Assembly (NCBI RefSeq): GCF_012927355.1
Contig: NZ_JABBGK010000001.1
Span: forward strand, 62,001 to 126,000
Direction: 5' to 3'
From: Rhizobium terricola
Lineage (GTDB): Bacteria > Pseudomonadota > Alphaproteobacteria > Rhizobiales > Rhizobiaceae
DNA: 64,000 bases
The notes below the pieces were generated by a model, which was not told where the DNA came from, ran no database searches, and worked only from the letters and a program-made list of their open reading frames with translations. Positions 9,824 through 17,614 of this stretch are shown here, one piece after another. Position 1 is the stretch's first letter. Every line of letters begins with the position of its first letter. Both the position numbers and the translations under genes were made by a program.

Positions 9824-9852
9824 AAAGCCCCGAACCGTGCGGTCGGGGCTTT
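9824..9852 (-). terminator. Terminator of TRAP permease operon
   Basis: The 10-bp stem AAAGCCCCGA/TCGGGGCTTT is flanked on the minus-strand exit by TCTTTTTGGG. On the plus side it is flanked by CTTGTTTTG, so it can work both ways. It lies 38 nt past the permease stop codon. Confidence 0.88.
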
Positions 9853-9890
9853 CTTGTTTTGTAAGGTCAGGAAGAGCGGCTGGGCCGGTC

Positions 9891-11726
9891 TTACTTGATG
9901 ACCGGCGGCTGGCTCAAGTCGAGCGCCGGATTGGTGGCCGGGGCGGCCGGTGCCGCCGCAGGCGGTTCTCCGCCCAGATTGAGCGGCGGCAGGCCGAGCC
10001 CGGGCGCCTGAGCGCCGCTGCCATTGTCGGAACCGAGCGGAGGTAGGCCAAGATTGGGGGCTCCGTTGTCTGAGCCGAGAGGCGGTAGCGTCATGCCTCC
10101 ACCCTGTCCAAACCCGGGCACCTCAATTTTCACATCGTTCGGATTGATTGTTTCGACGTCGCCCTTGTAGCGCATCACGAGGCTCGGGAAGGCGATTACC
10201 ACAATGATCATCGCAAACTGGATGATGATGTAGGGGAGGACGCCCTTGTAGATATCAAGCGTCTTGACGCCATCCATCGACCGTCCCGTCACCTCGTCCT
10301 TCCACCTTCCAGCCGGTGCAATAGAGCGCAGGTAAAAGAGCGAGAAACCGAAGGGAGGGGTTAGGAAGGACGTCTGGAGGTTGATGCCGAGAATGACGCC
10401 GAACCAGACAAGGTCGATGCCGAGCTTCTCTGCCACCGGGGCCAGCAAAGGCACCATGATGAAAGCGATCTCGAAGAAGTCGATGAAGCAGCCGAGGATG
10501 AACACGATGATCGTGACGACGATCAGGAAGCCGTATTCACCGCCCGGCAAAGCCGTCAGCAGTTCTTCGATCCAGACGTTGCCGTTGATACCGTAGAAGG
10601 TCAGGCCGAAGACGCGAGCGCCGATCAGGATCATCATGACGAAAGCAGAGAGCTTTGTCGTTGCGTCGAGGGCGTGCTTCATGGTCGCCATCGACATGCG
10701 ACCCTTCATCGTCGCCATGATGATCGCGCCGGCTGCACCCATGGCGCCGCCTTCGGTCGGCGTCGCGATGCCGAGGAAGATGGTGCCGAGCACGAGGAAG
10801 ATGAGGGCCAGCGGCGGGATCAGGACGATGATGACCTGCTGCGTAAGCCGCGAGATGATGTTGAGGCCAAAATTGCGATTGGCCAGTGCAATCAGGTAGA
10901 CGCTGAATACACCGAACGCCAGCGCGGCAACCAGGCGCCATTCGGGGCTTGCGATGCCCGTGAACAGCACCTCGTGGCCGAGGAAATAGAGGGCAACGCT
11001 GATCGCCAGCATGACGAGAAGTGACGTGACGCCACCGCCGAGGGTGCGCGCCTCAAGCGGAAGGGCCGGCGCCCACTGCGGTTTGATCATCGACACGATG
11101 AAGATGTAGAGGCAGTAGACGCTAACGATCAGGATCGCCGGATAAAGGGCGCCTACATACATGTCGCCGACGGAGCGACCGAGCTGGTCCGCCATGACGA
11201 TCAGAACGAGCGATGGCGGCACGATCTGTGCAAGGGTGCCTGATGCTGCAATCGTCCCGGCGACGAGTGGACGGTTGTAGTTGTAGCGCAGCATGATCGG
11301 CAGAGAGATCAGGCCCATGGCCATGACCGAGGCTGCCACGACGCCGGTGGTGGCTCCGAGCAGGGCGCCGACCAGGATGACGGCATAGGCCAGACCGCCG
11401 CGGATCGGGCCGAACAGCTGGCCGATGGTGTCGAGCAGGTCCTCCGCCATTCGGGAGCGTTCCAGGATCAAACCCATCAGCGTGAAGAAGGGGATCGACA
11501 ACAAAGTGTCGTTGTACATGATCCCGTAGATGCGATCCGGATGCGACTGCAGAAGTGGCCAGAACAGTTTGATCTCCGGAGAGATCGAGGAAAGCTCAAC
11601 GCCGAGGGCGAAATAGATCAGGCCGCCGGCCGCCAGGGTAAATGCTACGGGATAGCCGAGCAGAAGCATCAGCATCACCGTGGTGAACATGATCGGAGCG
11701 AGATTGTGCGCGATGAAGTCGATCAT
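9891..11726 (-). CDS. dctM: TRAP transporter large permease (DctM/TakM type) with Pro-rich repeat tail
   Basis: 611 residues. A polytopic DctM domain of about 12-14 membrane segments forms the substrate and sodium path (for example GYPVAFTLAAGGLIYFALG and GATTGVVAASVMAMGLISLPIM). It ends near residue 530. The last about 75 residues are a low-complexity, Pro/Gly/Ala-rich tail holding near-repeats of LPPLGSDNG and LGLPPL. Classic DctM proteins are near 430 residues; the larger class paired with this binding protein family is longer, but a repeat tail of this kind is unusual. The small permease gene ends one base upstream of this start, so the two are translationally linked. The terminator at 9824-9852 ends the unit. 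Confidence 0.93.
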   Translation of the reverse strand: MIDFIAHNLAPIMFTTVMLMLLLGYPVAFTLAAGGLIYFALGVELSSISPEIKLFWPLLQSHPDRIYGIMYNDTLLSIPFFTLMGLILERSRMAEDLLDTIGQLFGPIRGGLAYAVILVGALLGATTGVVAASVMAMGLISLPIMLRYNYNRPLVAGTIAASGTLAQIVPPSLVLIVMADQLGRSVGDMYVGALYPAILIVSVYCLYIFIVSMIKPQWAPALPLEARTLGGGVTSLLVMLAISVALYFLGHEVLFTGIASPEWRLVAALAFGVFSVYLIALANRNFGLNIISRLTQQVIIVLIPPLALIFLVLGTIFLGIATPTEGGAMGAAGAIIMATMKGRMSMATMKHALDATTKLSAFVMMILIGARVFGLTFYGINGNVWIEELLTALPGGEYGFLIVVTIIVFILGCFIDFFEIAFIMVPLLAPVAEKLGIDLVWFGVILGINLQTSFLTPPFGFSLFYLRSIAPAGRWKDEVTGRSMDGVKTLDIYKGVLPYIIIQFAMIIVVIAFPSLVMRYKGDVETINPNDVKIEVPGFGQGGGMTLPPLGSDNGAPNLGLPPLGSDNGSGAQAPGLGLPPLNLGGEPPAAAPAAPATNPALDLSQPPVIK

Positions 11727-11727
11727 G

Positions 11728-12279
11728 TCAGTGCCCCGTCATTTCGCTGGCATCTTTGTCGTGGTTTTCTTCTTCGAGGTAGCCGAAGATGATCGCCGCG
11801 CGCTTGACGATTTCGGAGATTGCCTGGGCGCTCAGCATCAGGAAGCCGAAGAAGACCGCAGCCTTGGCCGGCCACACGATAAGGCCCCCAGCGCTCGAGG
11901 AAATCTCGCCAATCTTGTACGAGTTCCAGAACCACGGCCAAGCAAGCCAGGTGATCAGGAAGCTGAACGGAACGAGGAAGATGATGTGCAGGATCAGGTC
12001 GATCCAGTCGCGGGTCCTCTTGCTCCATGAACTCGAGACGATGTCGATCCGGATGTGTTCATTCTTGAGCAGTGCATAGGCGGCTGCCAGCATGAACACG
12101 GTGCCGTAAAGGTACCACTGCAGCTCGAGCCATGCATTGGATGAGATATCGAACATCTTGCGAACAACGGCGTTGCCCGCACTGATCAAGACCGCCGCGA
12201 GCAGCAGCCAGGAGACCCAGCGTCCGATCGCGCCGTTGATCGCATCGATCAACCGGCTGATTGCCAATAACACTTTCAT
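11728..12279 (-). CDS. dctQ: TRAP transporter small permease (DctQ/TakQ type)
   Basis: 183 residues with four membrane segments (about 18-38, 50-70, 88-112, 128-150), the standard DctQ layout. The motif LELQWYLYGTVFMLAAAYALLKNEHIRIDI is split here by its membrane turn and is typical of the family. DctQ pairs with the large permease in the inner membrane. It is first in the two-gene permease operon, with one base between its stop and the next start. The C-terminus is hydrophilic and acidic (EEENHDKDASEM). Ribosome site is a weak GGGAGAAAACC before the ATG. Confidence 0.9.
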   Translation of the reverse strand: MKVLLAISRLIDAINGAIGRWVSWLLLAAVLISAGNAVVRKMFDISSNAWLELQWYLYGTVFMLAAAYALLKNEHIRIDIVSSSWSKRTRDWIDLILHIIFLVPFSFLITWLAWPWFWNSYKIGEISSSAGGLIVWPAKAAVFFGFLMLSAQAISEIVKRAAIIFGYLEEENHDKDASEMTGH

Positions 12280-12716
12280 GGTTTTCTCCCCATATATCGA
12301 GGTCGTGCTTAGAGCATGGCCAACAGTCGTGCAACGGGGCTAAGTGCCGGTTTTCCGGCCTTTTCACAATATGTGCCCCGGCTCGGGCATAGCCTTTCGT
12401 CTAATGGTTTTCGTCAATTCTGCGCCTGGCCGCCGCAAGGGGCAAGCGACCGCAGCATGCGGCCCTGCCCCCCAGAGGGCGGTGTCCCGAAACGGTACAT
12501 GTCTCAGACCGGGATTCAGTCGACTTTTACCGCCGGACCTATCGCCGATTGCCAACGGCGTCCATTTATCGCAATCATGGTATCGGGCCGGAAAGACGGT
12601 ATTGCCAGACCCATCGTCGCCCGTGAGAAACCCCGGTCGGCTATGGATTTTCCGATGGTCTAGCAATCGATTTTTAAATCGTTTTGCATAGGTTGCTCGG
12701 ATGAGGAGGCCATCGG
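12280..12716. other. Divergent intergenic region, TRAP permeases / GGDEF-EAL gene
   Basis: 437 nt between two start codons. It must carry both promoters. A 14-bp dyad CGATTTTTAAATCG lies at 12668-12681 in an AT-rich patch just before the ribosome site GAGGAGG of the GGDEF-EAL gene, and may be its operator or core promoter. No coding frame looks real. Confidence 0.4.
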
Positions 12717-15020
12717 ATGAAGGCTAAAAGCAAGGAAGCTGTGCCGACGGACGTCTACCTGTCCTTCGTCAGCTCGCTTTTTGGCAACCGACAGACGCTG
12801 TTCACCGGCATGCTGGTGCACATCCTCACTTATGTGGCCGTCTACCATAAGACAGGGGATTCCGTTTTTGTCCTGCTCTGCGTCGCTTTCGGCGTAGTTT
12901 TTGCCAACCGCATCTTCCTGTTTGCCCGCTTCAGCCAGGCCGACAAGTCGAATTGGGGCTTCAAGGAAATCCGGGGCTGGGAGCTCCGCTACATCGTTGG
13001 CGCCGCGTCGACGGCGGCCATCCTCGGCATTGGCTGCGGCTATTCCATCCTTGCCTTTGAAGACACGTTCGTGGAACTTGCCTGCATTTCCGTTACGATG
13101 GCGTCGATGGTTTCCGTCGTCGGCCGTAACTACGGATCACGGCTGGCGGTGAACCTGCAAAGTTCCGCTTGCTGCCTACCGATCATCGTCTGCGCGCTGT
13201 TCGCGAATGATCCTTATAAGCTTCTGCTGTCCGTCATGCTCATCCCCTTCGTCCTGACGACGCAAGCAATGGCGACCGGCGTTCGCGAGTTTCTCTACGA
13301 AAACGTCATTGCCTCACGCGAAATGAGAAAGTTGGTCGGCAGCTTCGATACCGCGCTCAACAACATGACGCACGGCCTCCTGATGCTCGATCCGCAGAAC
13401 CGTATCGAGGTGATCAATCGCAAGGCATGTGAACTGCTCAATCTCGGCGACCGCTATCGCCTGAAGAACTGCGACCTGGACGTGGTCCTGCGCTACGGCG
13501 TGCGGCACACCTTCGTCGACGGCTCCATGCCTAACCTCATTCAGCGCCAGCTCGCGCAATTGATGGACGGCACGATTTCGCGCGCCGTCATGCAGTTTTC
13601 CGAGGACCTGGTGCTGGAATTCTCGGCCAGCCGCCGCCCGGAAGGCGGCGTCGTCCTGATCTTCGAAGACGTCACGGCGCGCGTGCGTGCCGACCGCAAG
13701 ATCCTGCACATGGTTCGCTTCGATTCTCTGACGGGTCTTCCACAGCGCGGCTACTTCGCCGATCTCGTCCTGGAAAACGTCGCCGCCCGCACGAAGAGCG
13801 GCGAAATCGGCTTCATGGTCCTCGACATCGACGAGTTCAAGCACGTGAACGACATGAAGGGGCACGTGACGGGCGACCGGCTGCTTGCCGCCGTGGCCAA
13901 CCGGCTGCTGAAGCTCGCCGCCGGCGAGGCGATCGTCGGCCATCTGGTCGGCGACCAGTACGCGCTGTTCTTCCCGAATGCCGAAGGTCGTGCGGACCTC
14001 GAGCAGCGGATGCGCGACATCCACGCGGCGATCGCCGGCAACTACGACGTCGACGGCACCAGCTTCACCATCACCTTCTCCGCCGGCGCCGTGCTGATCG
14101 AGAGCTCGGAACTGCGCATGGAGGAGTGGCAGATCAAGGCCGACCTCGCGGTGTTCGAATCGAAGTCGCGGGGCAAGGGCAGCTTCACCGCCTTCGCCGA
14201 CGAGATGGATGCCCGCTATATCGAGCGCCAGCGCCTGAAGACGGATCTCCAAGCGGCGGTCGAGAACGACGGACTGCAGGTCGTCTACCAGCCGATGTTC
14301 GCGCCGGACGGTTCGCGAATCGATTGCTGCGAGGCTCTGTCGCGCTGGACGCATCCGGAGAAGGGCAGCATTCCGCCGAACATCTTCATCCAGATCGCCG
14401 AAGAGATGGGCATCGTTTCCGGTCTGACCCGCTTCATGATCCGTCAGGCGTGCCGGGACTGCGTGACCTGGCCCGACGAGATCGCCGTTTCGGTCAATCT
14501 GTCGGTGCAGGACCTGCGCAGTGACGATATCGTCCAGACGGTTCTGGACGCTCTTGCCGACACCGGCCTCGATCCGAAGCGGCTTCATCTCGAAGTCACC
14601 GAATCGAGCCTGATCGAGGAGATGGCAGCGGTTCGCCTCATTCTCGAACAGCTGCGCAAGCACGGCATCACCATCGCCATCGATGACTTCGGCACGGGCT
14701 TCTCCAGCCTCAGCTACCTCGACGCACTCCCGGTCGACCAGGTGAAGATCGATCGCTCCTTCGTCCGCAACATCGGCGAGGACGCGCGGCGGCTCAAACT
14801 CCTGCGCGGCATCGTCACGCTGTCGCGCCAGCTTGAGCTCGGCATCATCGTCGAGGGCGTGGAGACCCAGGACCAGCTGGCCTTGATCACCAAGTACAAC
14901 TGTGCCGATTTGATCCAGGGTTACGTCTTCTCGACGCCGATCGCGTCGAGCCGGGTCGCCGACATGGCGGAACGGGCTCGGAAGAAGTTGATCCTTGCTG
15001 GCACAGCCAATGTCGCCTGA
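12717..15020 (+). CDS. Membrane-bound c-di-GMP protein: degenerate GGDEF plus EAL phosphodiesterase
   Basis: 767 residues. About six membrane segments fill residues 18-190. A PAS-like segment follows (about 200-310, ALNNMTHGLLMLDPQNRIEVIN). The GGDEF domain begins with FDSLTGLPQRG near 334, but its signature reads VGDQY near 410 in place of GGDEF, so cyclase activity is unlikely. The EAL domain begins with CEALSRW near 538. It keeps the phosphodiesterase residues in VNLSVQDL, EVTESSLIEE, AIDDFGTGFSSL, VDQVKIDRSFV and VEGVETQDQL. The likely role is c-di-GMP breakdown, with the degenerate GGDEF as a GTP sensor, at the inner membrane. Ribosome site GAGGAGG precedes the ATG. The next gene starts 200 nt later. 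Confidence 0.93.
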   Translation: MKAKSKEAVPTDVYLSFVSSLFGNRQTLFTGMLVHILTYVAVYHKTGDSVFVLLCVAFGVVFANRIFLFARFSQADKSNWGFKEIRGWELRYIVGAASTAAILGIGCGYSILAFEDTFVELACISVTMASMVSVVGRNYGSRLAVNLQSSACCLPIIVCALFANDPYKLLLSVMLIPFVLTTQAMATGVREFLYENVIASREMRKLVGSFDTALNNMTHGLLMLDPQNRIEVINRKACELLNLGDRYRLKNCDLDVVLRYGVRHTFVDGSMPNLIQRQLAQLMDGTISRAVMQFSEDLVLEFSASRRPEGGVVLIFEDVTARVRADRKILHMVRFDSLTGLPQRGYFADLVLENVAARTKSGEIGFMVLDIDEFKHVNDMKGHVTGDRLLAAVANRLLKLAAGEAIVGHLVGDQYALFFPNAEGRADLEQRMRDIHAAIAGNYDVDGTSFTITFSAGAVLIESSELRMEEWQIKADLAVFESKSRGKGSFTAFADEMDARYIERQRLKTDLQAAVENDGLQVVYQPMFAPDGSRIDCCEALSRWTHPEKGSIPPNIFIQIAEEMGIVSGLTRFMIRQACRDCVTWPDEIAVSVNLSVQDLRSDDIVQTVLDALADTGLDPKRLHLEVTESSLIEEMAAVRLILEQLRKHGITIAIDDFGTGFSSLSYLDALPVDQVKIDRSFVRNIGEDARRLKLLRGIVTLSRQLELGIIVEGVETQDQLALITKYNCADLIQGYVFSTPIASSRVADMAERARKKLILAGTANVA

Positions 15021-15104
15021 CACTGGCCCAAACGCCTGAAATTTCCAAAACCAGCAGATTCTCAGGGTGCATTTAGCGCCGTGACCTCGCGTTAACCATT
15101 TCCT

Positions 15105-15120
15105 TTAACCGAATGTTAAC
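15105..15120 (+). promoter_or_regulatory. Candidate CtrA box
   Basis: TTAACCGAATGTTAAC has the TTAA-N7-TTAAC form of a full CtrA site. Additional TTAACC half-sites lie at 15092-15097 and right after it. It is about 100 nt upstream of the acyl-synthase-like gene. CtrA is the cell-cycle master regulator of alphaproteobacteria, and cpdR, which controls CtrA stability, is also in this window. Confidence 0.6.
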
Positions 15121-15220
15121 CTTAACAAAAGGTAAATTGCCGCACTACTAGATTTCGGAACTGCACAATCGCACGTTGGCTGCTAGGGTTGGTTAACGAA
15201 ACGTAAACGGCGGGACCGGA

Positions 15221-15982
15221 ATGAACGCGCACACGCAGATGCCGGAAGGCTTTGCTGCCAAGATGATGGCGCTTCTCGATCACATCGAGTACCGGCGAAT
15301 ACAGACCGGCGAGGACTTCGGCGAGATCGAGCGACTGCGTTACAGGGCTTACAAGGCTGCGGATGTGCTGCCTGTCGGGGCGGCCAGTTTGATTGACGAT
15401 ATCGACTTCGATGATCACGCCTATGTTTTCGGGGTCTATTACTTCGAGCAGTTGGTCAGCACCATCCGCCTGCACTATGTTACCCCCGATCATCCCGTGG
15501 CCCAATCGTCTGGTGTCTTTCCGGATGCCATCGATGATTTTCTCGAGGCCGGCCTCACATTGATTGATCCTGCGCGTTTCGCGGTGGAACCCCAGGTCGC
15601 GGCGGAGCTTCCCGTTCTTCCCTATATCACCCTTAGACCGAGCATTGTGGCGGCGGCCTACTTCAAGGCAGACCGGGTATTGCAGCATGTGCGGCCGCAT
15701 CACGCGGCATTCTACAAGCGCGTGTTCTATGCCGATACGATCGTCGATCGCCGCATGACCGAGATCTATGGTCTCGAACTAACGCTGCTCGCCACCAACA
15801 CGCATACAGTCGGGCGAAAGCTCCTGCAGCGCTATCCGTTCTTTGATTCGGGATTGCATGAACGACGCCTCATGTTCGGTCAAGAGAGCCAGCACATGCT
15901 GCCGTCGCTGACGGTGTTGCCGTCGGCGCGGCTGGTTGCTGCTGGGCATATCCCCGGTGCCGTCGCCGGCGTGGACTACTGA
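15221..15982 (+). CDS. FeeM/LuxI-like N-acyl amino acid (or acyl-homoserine lactone) synthase
   Basis: 253 residues with the GNAT-type acyl synthase pattern shared by LuxI and FeeM. It has an N-terminal block RIQTGEDFGEIERLRYRAYKAADVLP, a strand-rich centre (AYVFGVYYFEQLVSTIRLHYV), a conserved ELPVLPYITLRPSI turn, and a tail helix with FYKRVFYADTIVDRRMTEIYGLELTLLATN. Such enzymes transfer an acyl chain, usually from acyl carrier protein, to an amino acid or S-adenosylmethionine. No regulator of LuxR type is adjacent, which argues against a classic quorum pair. A CtrA-type box lies upstream. Ribosome site is weak (GGCGGGA). A plain GNAT acetyltransferase is the main alternative. Confidence 0.65.
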   Translation: MNAHTQMPEGFAAKMMALLDHIEYRRIQTGEDFGEIERLRYRAYKAADVLPVGAASLIDDIDFDDHAYVFGVYYFEQLVSTIRLHYVTPDHPVAQSSGVFPDAIDDFLEAGLTLIDPARFAVEPQVAAELPVLPYITLRPSIVAAAYFKADRVLQHVRPHHAAFYKRVFYADTIVDRRMTEIYGLELTLLATNTHTVGRKLLQRYPFFDSGLHERRLMFGQESQHMLPSLTVLPSARLVAAGHIPGAVAGVDY

Positions 15983-16136
15983 CCACTTCGATCTGCCGCT
16001 CTGATCCATTGCGTATCGCCGGACCTTTGTGTAATCGAAGGTGGGGGAGGCGTCGTAGACGCCGCCTGTACCTGACGAAATTCAAGTCGGCGGCCGACCT
16101 CAGGCGTGATGCGGTTGGTCCAAGGGGAGACAGAGC

Positions 16137-16361
16137 ATGAGCGAACACCACAGCGGTCCGGTCGAAACCGGTGCTCCGATGAATTATCCCGAGCATGAGA
16201 AGACCTATGGTCTCTTCATCGCCGGCACCAAGTATGGCACGGCCATTCTCGTTGCGCTCATGCTTGCGATGGCTGCCGGCTTCTTCGGTGGCGCTGGCTT
16301 CATCGGCGGCCTGATCGCCTTTGTCGTTCTGAGCATCGCCGGCATCTTCCTCCTGCGCTGA
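16137..16361 (+). CDS. aa3-type cytochrome c oxidase subunit IV
   Basis: 74 residues: a short hydrophilic head with EHEKTYGLFIAGTKYGT, then one or two membrane helices (about residues 30-73). This matches the small bacterial aa3 oxidase subunit IV family (COX4_pro_2). It sits beside the haem-copper core in the inner membrane and is not catalytic. In rhizobia I remember this gene directly upstream of pntA for nicotinamide nucleotide transhydrogenase. Here it is followed after 27 nt by two transhydrogenase-like membrane genes. Ribosome site GGGGAGA precedes the ATG by about 7 nt. Confidence 0.85.
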   Translation: MSEHHSGPVETGAPMNYPEHEKTYGLFIAGTKYGTAILVALMLAMAAGFFGGAGFIGGLIAFVVLSIAGIFLLR

Positions 16362-16388
16362 TCACGTCGCGGCCGGACGACTTTTGCC

Positions 16389-16688
16389 ATGTTCTCTGCC
16401 GCGCATGATCCATTCCTGTTTCGCATCGGCGTTTTCGTGCTCGCGCTCGCCGCGGGCTGGTTCCTGGCATCGCGAACCGCCCGAAGCGCGCGTCAGCCTC
16501 TCGTCCTGATCGGCGGCCTCGTGGCCGCCGTCATCGCGAGTGGCGCCGTCTATGCCGTTGCCCGGTTTCCGGCGGGCGAGGCGCGCAGCTCCGCTTTCAT
16601 TGCCCTCCTTCTCGCGTCGACCGGCCTTTTTGCCGCGCTCGGCATCGCGCGCGGCCTATTCCGGCCTGAGTCGCGCGATAGGCGCTAG
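16389..16688 (+). CDS. Small membrane protein resembling PntA2 (transhydrogenase alpha membrane part)
   Basis: 99 residues with about three membrane helices (9-26, 37-58, 66-90). Against the membrane part of PntA as I remember it, the order is kept without gaps. AGWFLASRT stands for the GYYVVW segment. ARQPLVLIGGLVAAVIASGAV stands for ALHTPLMSVTNAISSVIVVGAL. ALLLASTGLFAALGIARGLF stands for AVVLASINIFGGFLVTQRML. The conserved Asn of the second helix is replaced by Gly. It has no NAD-binding domain. It starts 27 nt after the oxidase subunit IV gene and ends 8 nt before the PntB-like gene, so all three should be co-transcribed. Homology is my judgement by eye; function is unknown. Confidence 0.6.
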   Translation: MFSAAHDPFLFRIGVFVLALAAGWFLASRTARSARQPLVLIGGLVAAVIASGAVYAVARFPAGEARSSAFIALLLASTGLFAALGIARGLFRPESRDRR

Positions 16689-16696
16689 GCATCGCC

Positions 16697-17527
16697 ATGG
16701 AAGGGTTCGTCGTCATAGGAGACATGGTCGCGACAGGGCTCCTGGCGCTCGGTATCACCCGTGGTGCCAGGGGGCGGGCGCTTGCTTCCGTCGTTCCGCT
16801 TCTCATCTGGGGCATGATGGCGGCGGCGCTTGCAGCCGCGCTGTCGGCGATCCCGACCTTCGGTGGCTTCCTGCTTCTTGCTCTCGGGGCAGGCTTCGGC
16901 GCAACCTTCGGCGCGCTGATCGCCTTCTCTGCGCGGGCCGAGCGGATGCCACTCTATCTCACCGGCCTTCTCGTCCTCTACGGCGTCACCGGGGTCTTCT
17001 TGTCCCTTTCGGTGATGGAAACCAGCGCAATCTTCTGGCAGAGCCGCATGGGTTCCAGCAATGCGGAGCGGCTGGCGAGCGGTGCGGTGGCGCTGCTCAG
17101 CGGTTCGCTGGTGGCTGGCGGAGGCTGCGCGATGTTCATCCGGCGCCTGCCTGCCGGCCCGGTCGCCATGCTGTTGCGAACGACGCCGCTGTATCGCCTG
17201 CTGCTTGCCGCGCTCATCCTGGTGCTGCTTGGCCGGCTCATGGCGTCGGGGGGCGGTTTGGTCCTGTTCTCCATGGTGTCCTGCCTGTCCATGGTGCTCG
17301 GCGCCCTTGTCGTGCTTCCGGCGCGGGAGGCCGATCTCTGGCCATTTGCCATCCTGCTGACGGCCCTCAGCGGCCTTGCCACGGCGGCAATCGGCTTTGC
17401 CCTGGCCAGCCTTCTGCTGATCATCGCCGGCGGCCTGGCCAGCGCATCGATGGCGCAGCTTCTCAACAGCGTCTGCCGGGAGAGCGGCCGGCGTCCTCGC
17501 GATCTTCTCCTCGGCAATCCCCGATAG
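16697..17527 (+). CDS. PntB-like membrane domain protein lacking the NADP-binding domain
   Basis: 276 residues, eight or nine membrane helices (about 5-20, 30-50, 54-77, 86-105, 127-147, 165-180, 188-207, 215-235, 237-257). The last 50 residues align without gaps to the end of the PntB membrane domain I remember: SGLATAAIGFALASLLLIIAG for [21 protein letters not shown]. The segment MPLYLTGLLVLYGVTG matches MPELVAILHSFVGLAA. By that alignment the proton-pathway residues His91, Ser139 and Asn222 of the E. coli protein are Leu92, Gly and Thr222. The about 180-residue NADP-binding domain is absent, and the protein stops right after the membrane domain. The frame is intact, so it is a maintained gene and not simple decay. 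It is unlikely to be an active transhydrogenase. Confidence 0.65.
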   Translation: MEGFVVIGDMVATGLLALGITRGARGRALASVVPLLIWGMMAAALAAALSAIPTFGGFLLLALGAGFGATFGALIAFSARAERMPLYLTGLLVLYGVTGVFLSLSVMETSAIFWQSRMGSSNAERLASGAVALLSGSLVAGGGCAMFIRRLPAGPVAMLLRTTPLYRLLLAALILVLLGRLMASGGGLVLFSMVSCLSMVLGALVVLPAREADLWPFAILLTALSGLATAAIGFALASLLLIIAGGLASASMAQLLNSVCRESGRRPRDLLLGNPR

Positions 17528-17558
17528 GAACGGCAGCCGAAACGCTGCTCGGAAACGA

Positions 17559-17585
17559 AAAATGCCGGCGCGAGGCCGGCATTTT
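17559..17585. terminator. Bidirectional terminator between PntB-like and TPR genes
   Basis: An 11-bp perfect stem (AAAATGCCGGC/GCCGGCATTTT) with a 5-nt loop has T-runs on both strands. It lies between the convergent PntB-like and TPR genes. Confidence 0.88.
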
Positions 17586-17614
17586 CGATGGGATCCGTCT
17601 TCTTCTGTCGCCGA

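Noticed and set aside
12668..12681. CGATTTTTAAATCG dyad as a DnaA or replication site
   Set aside because: Single short AT-rich dyad, no DnaA boxes nearby; more likely promoter sequence.
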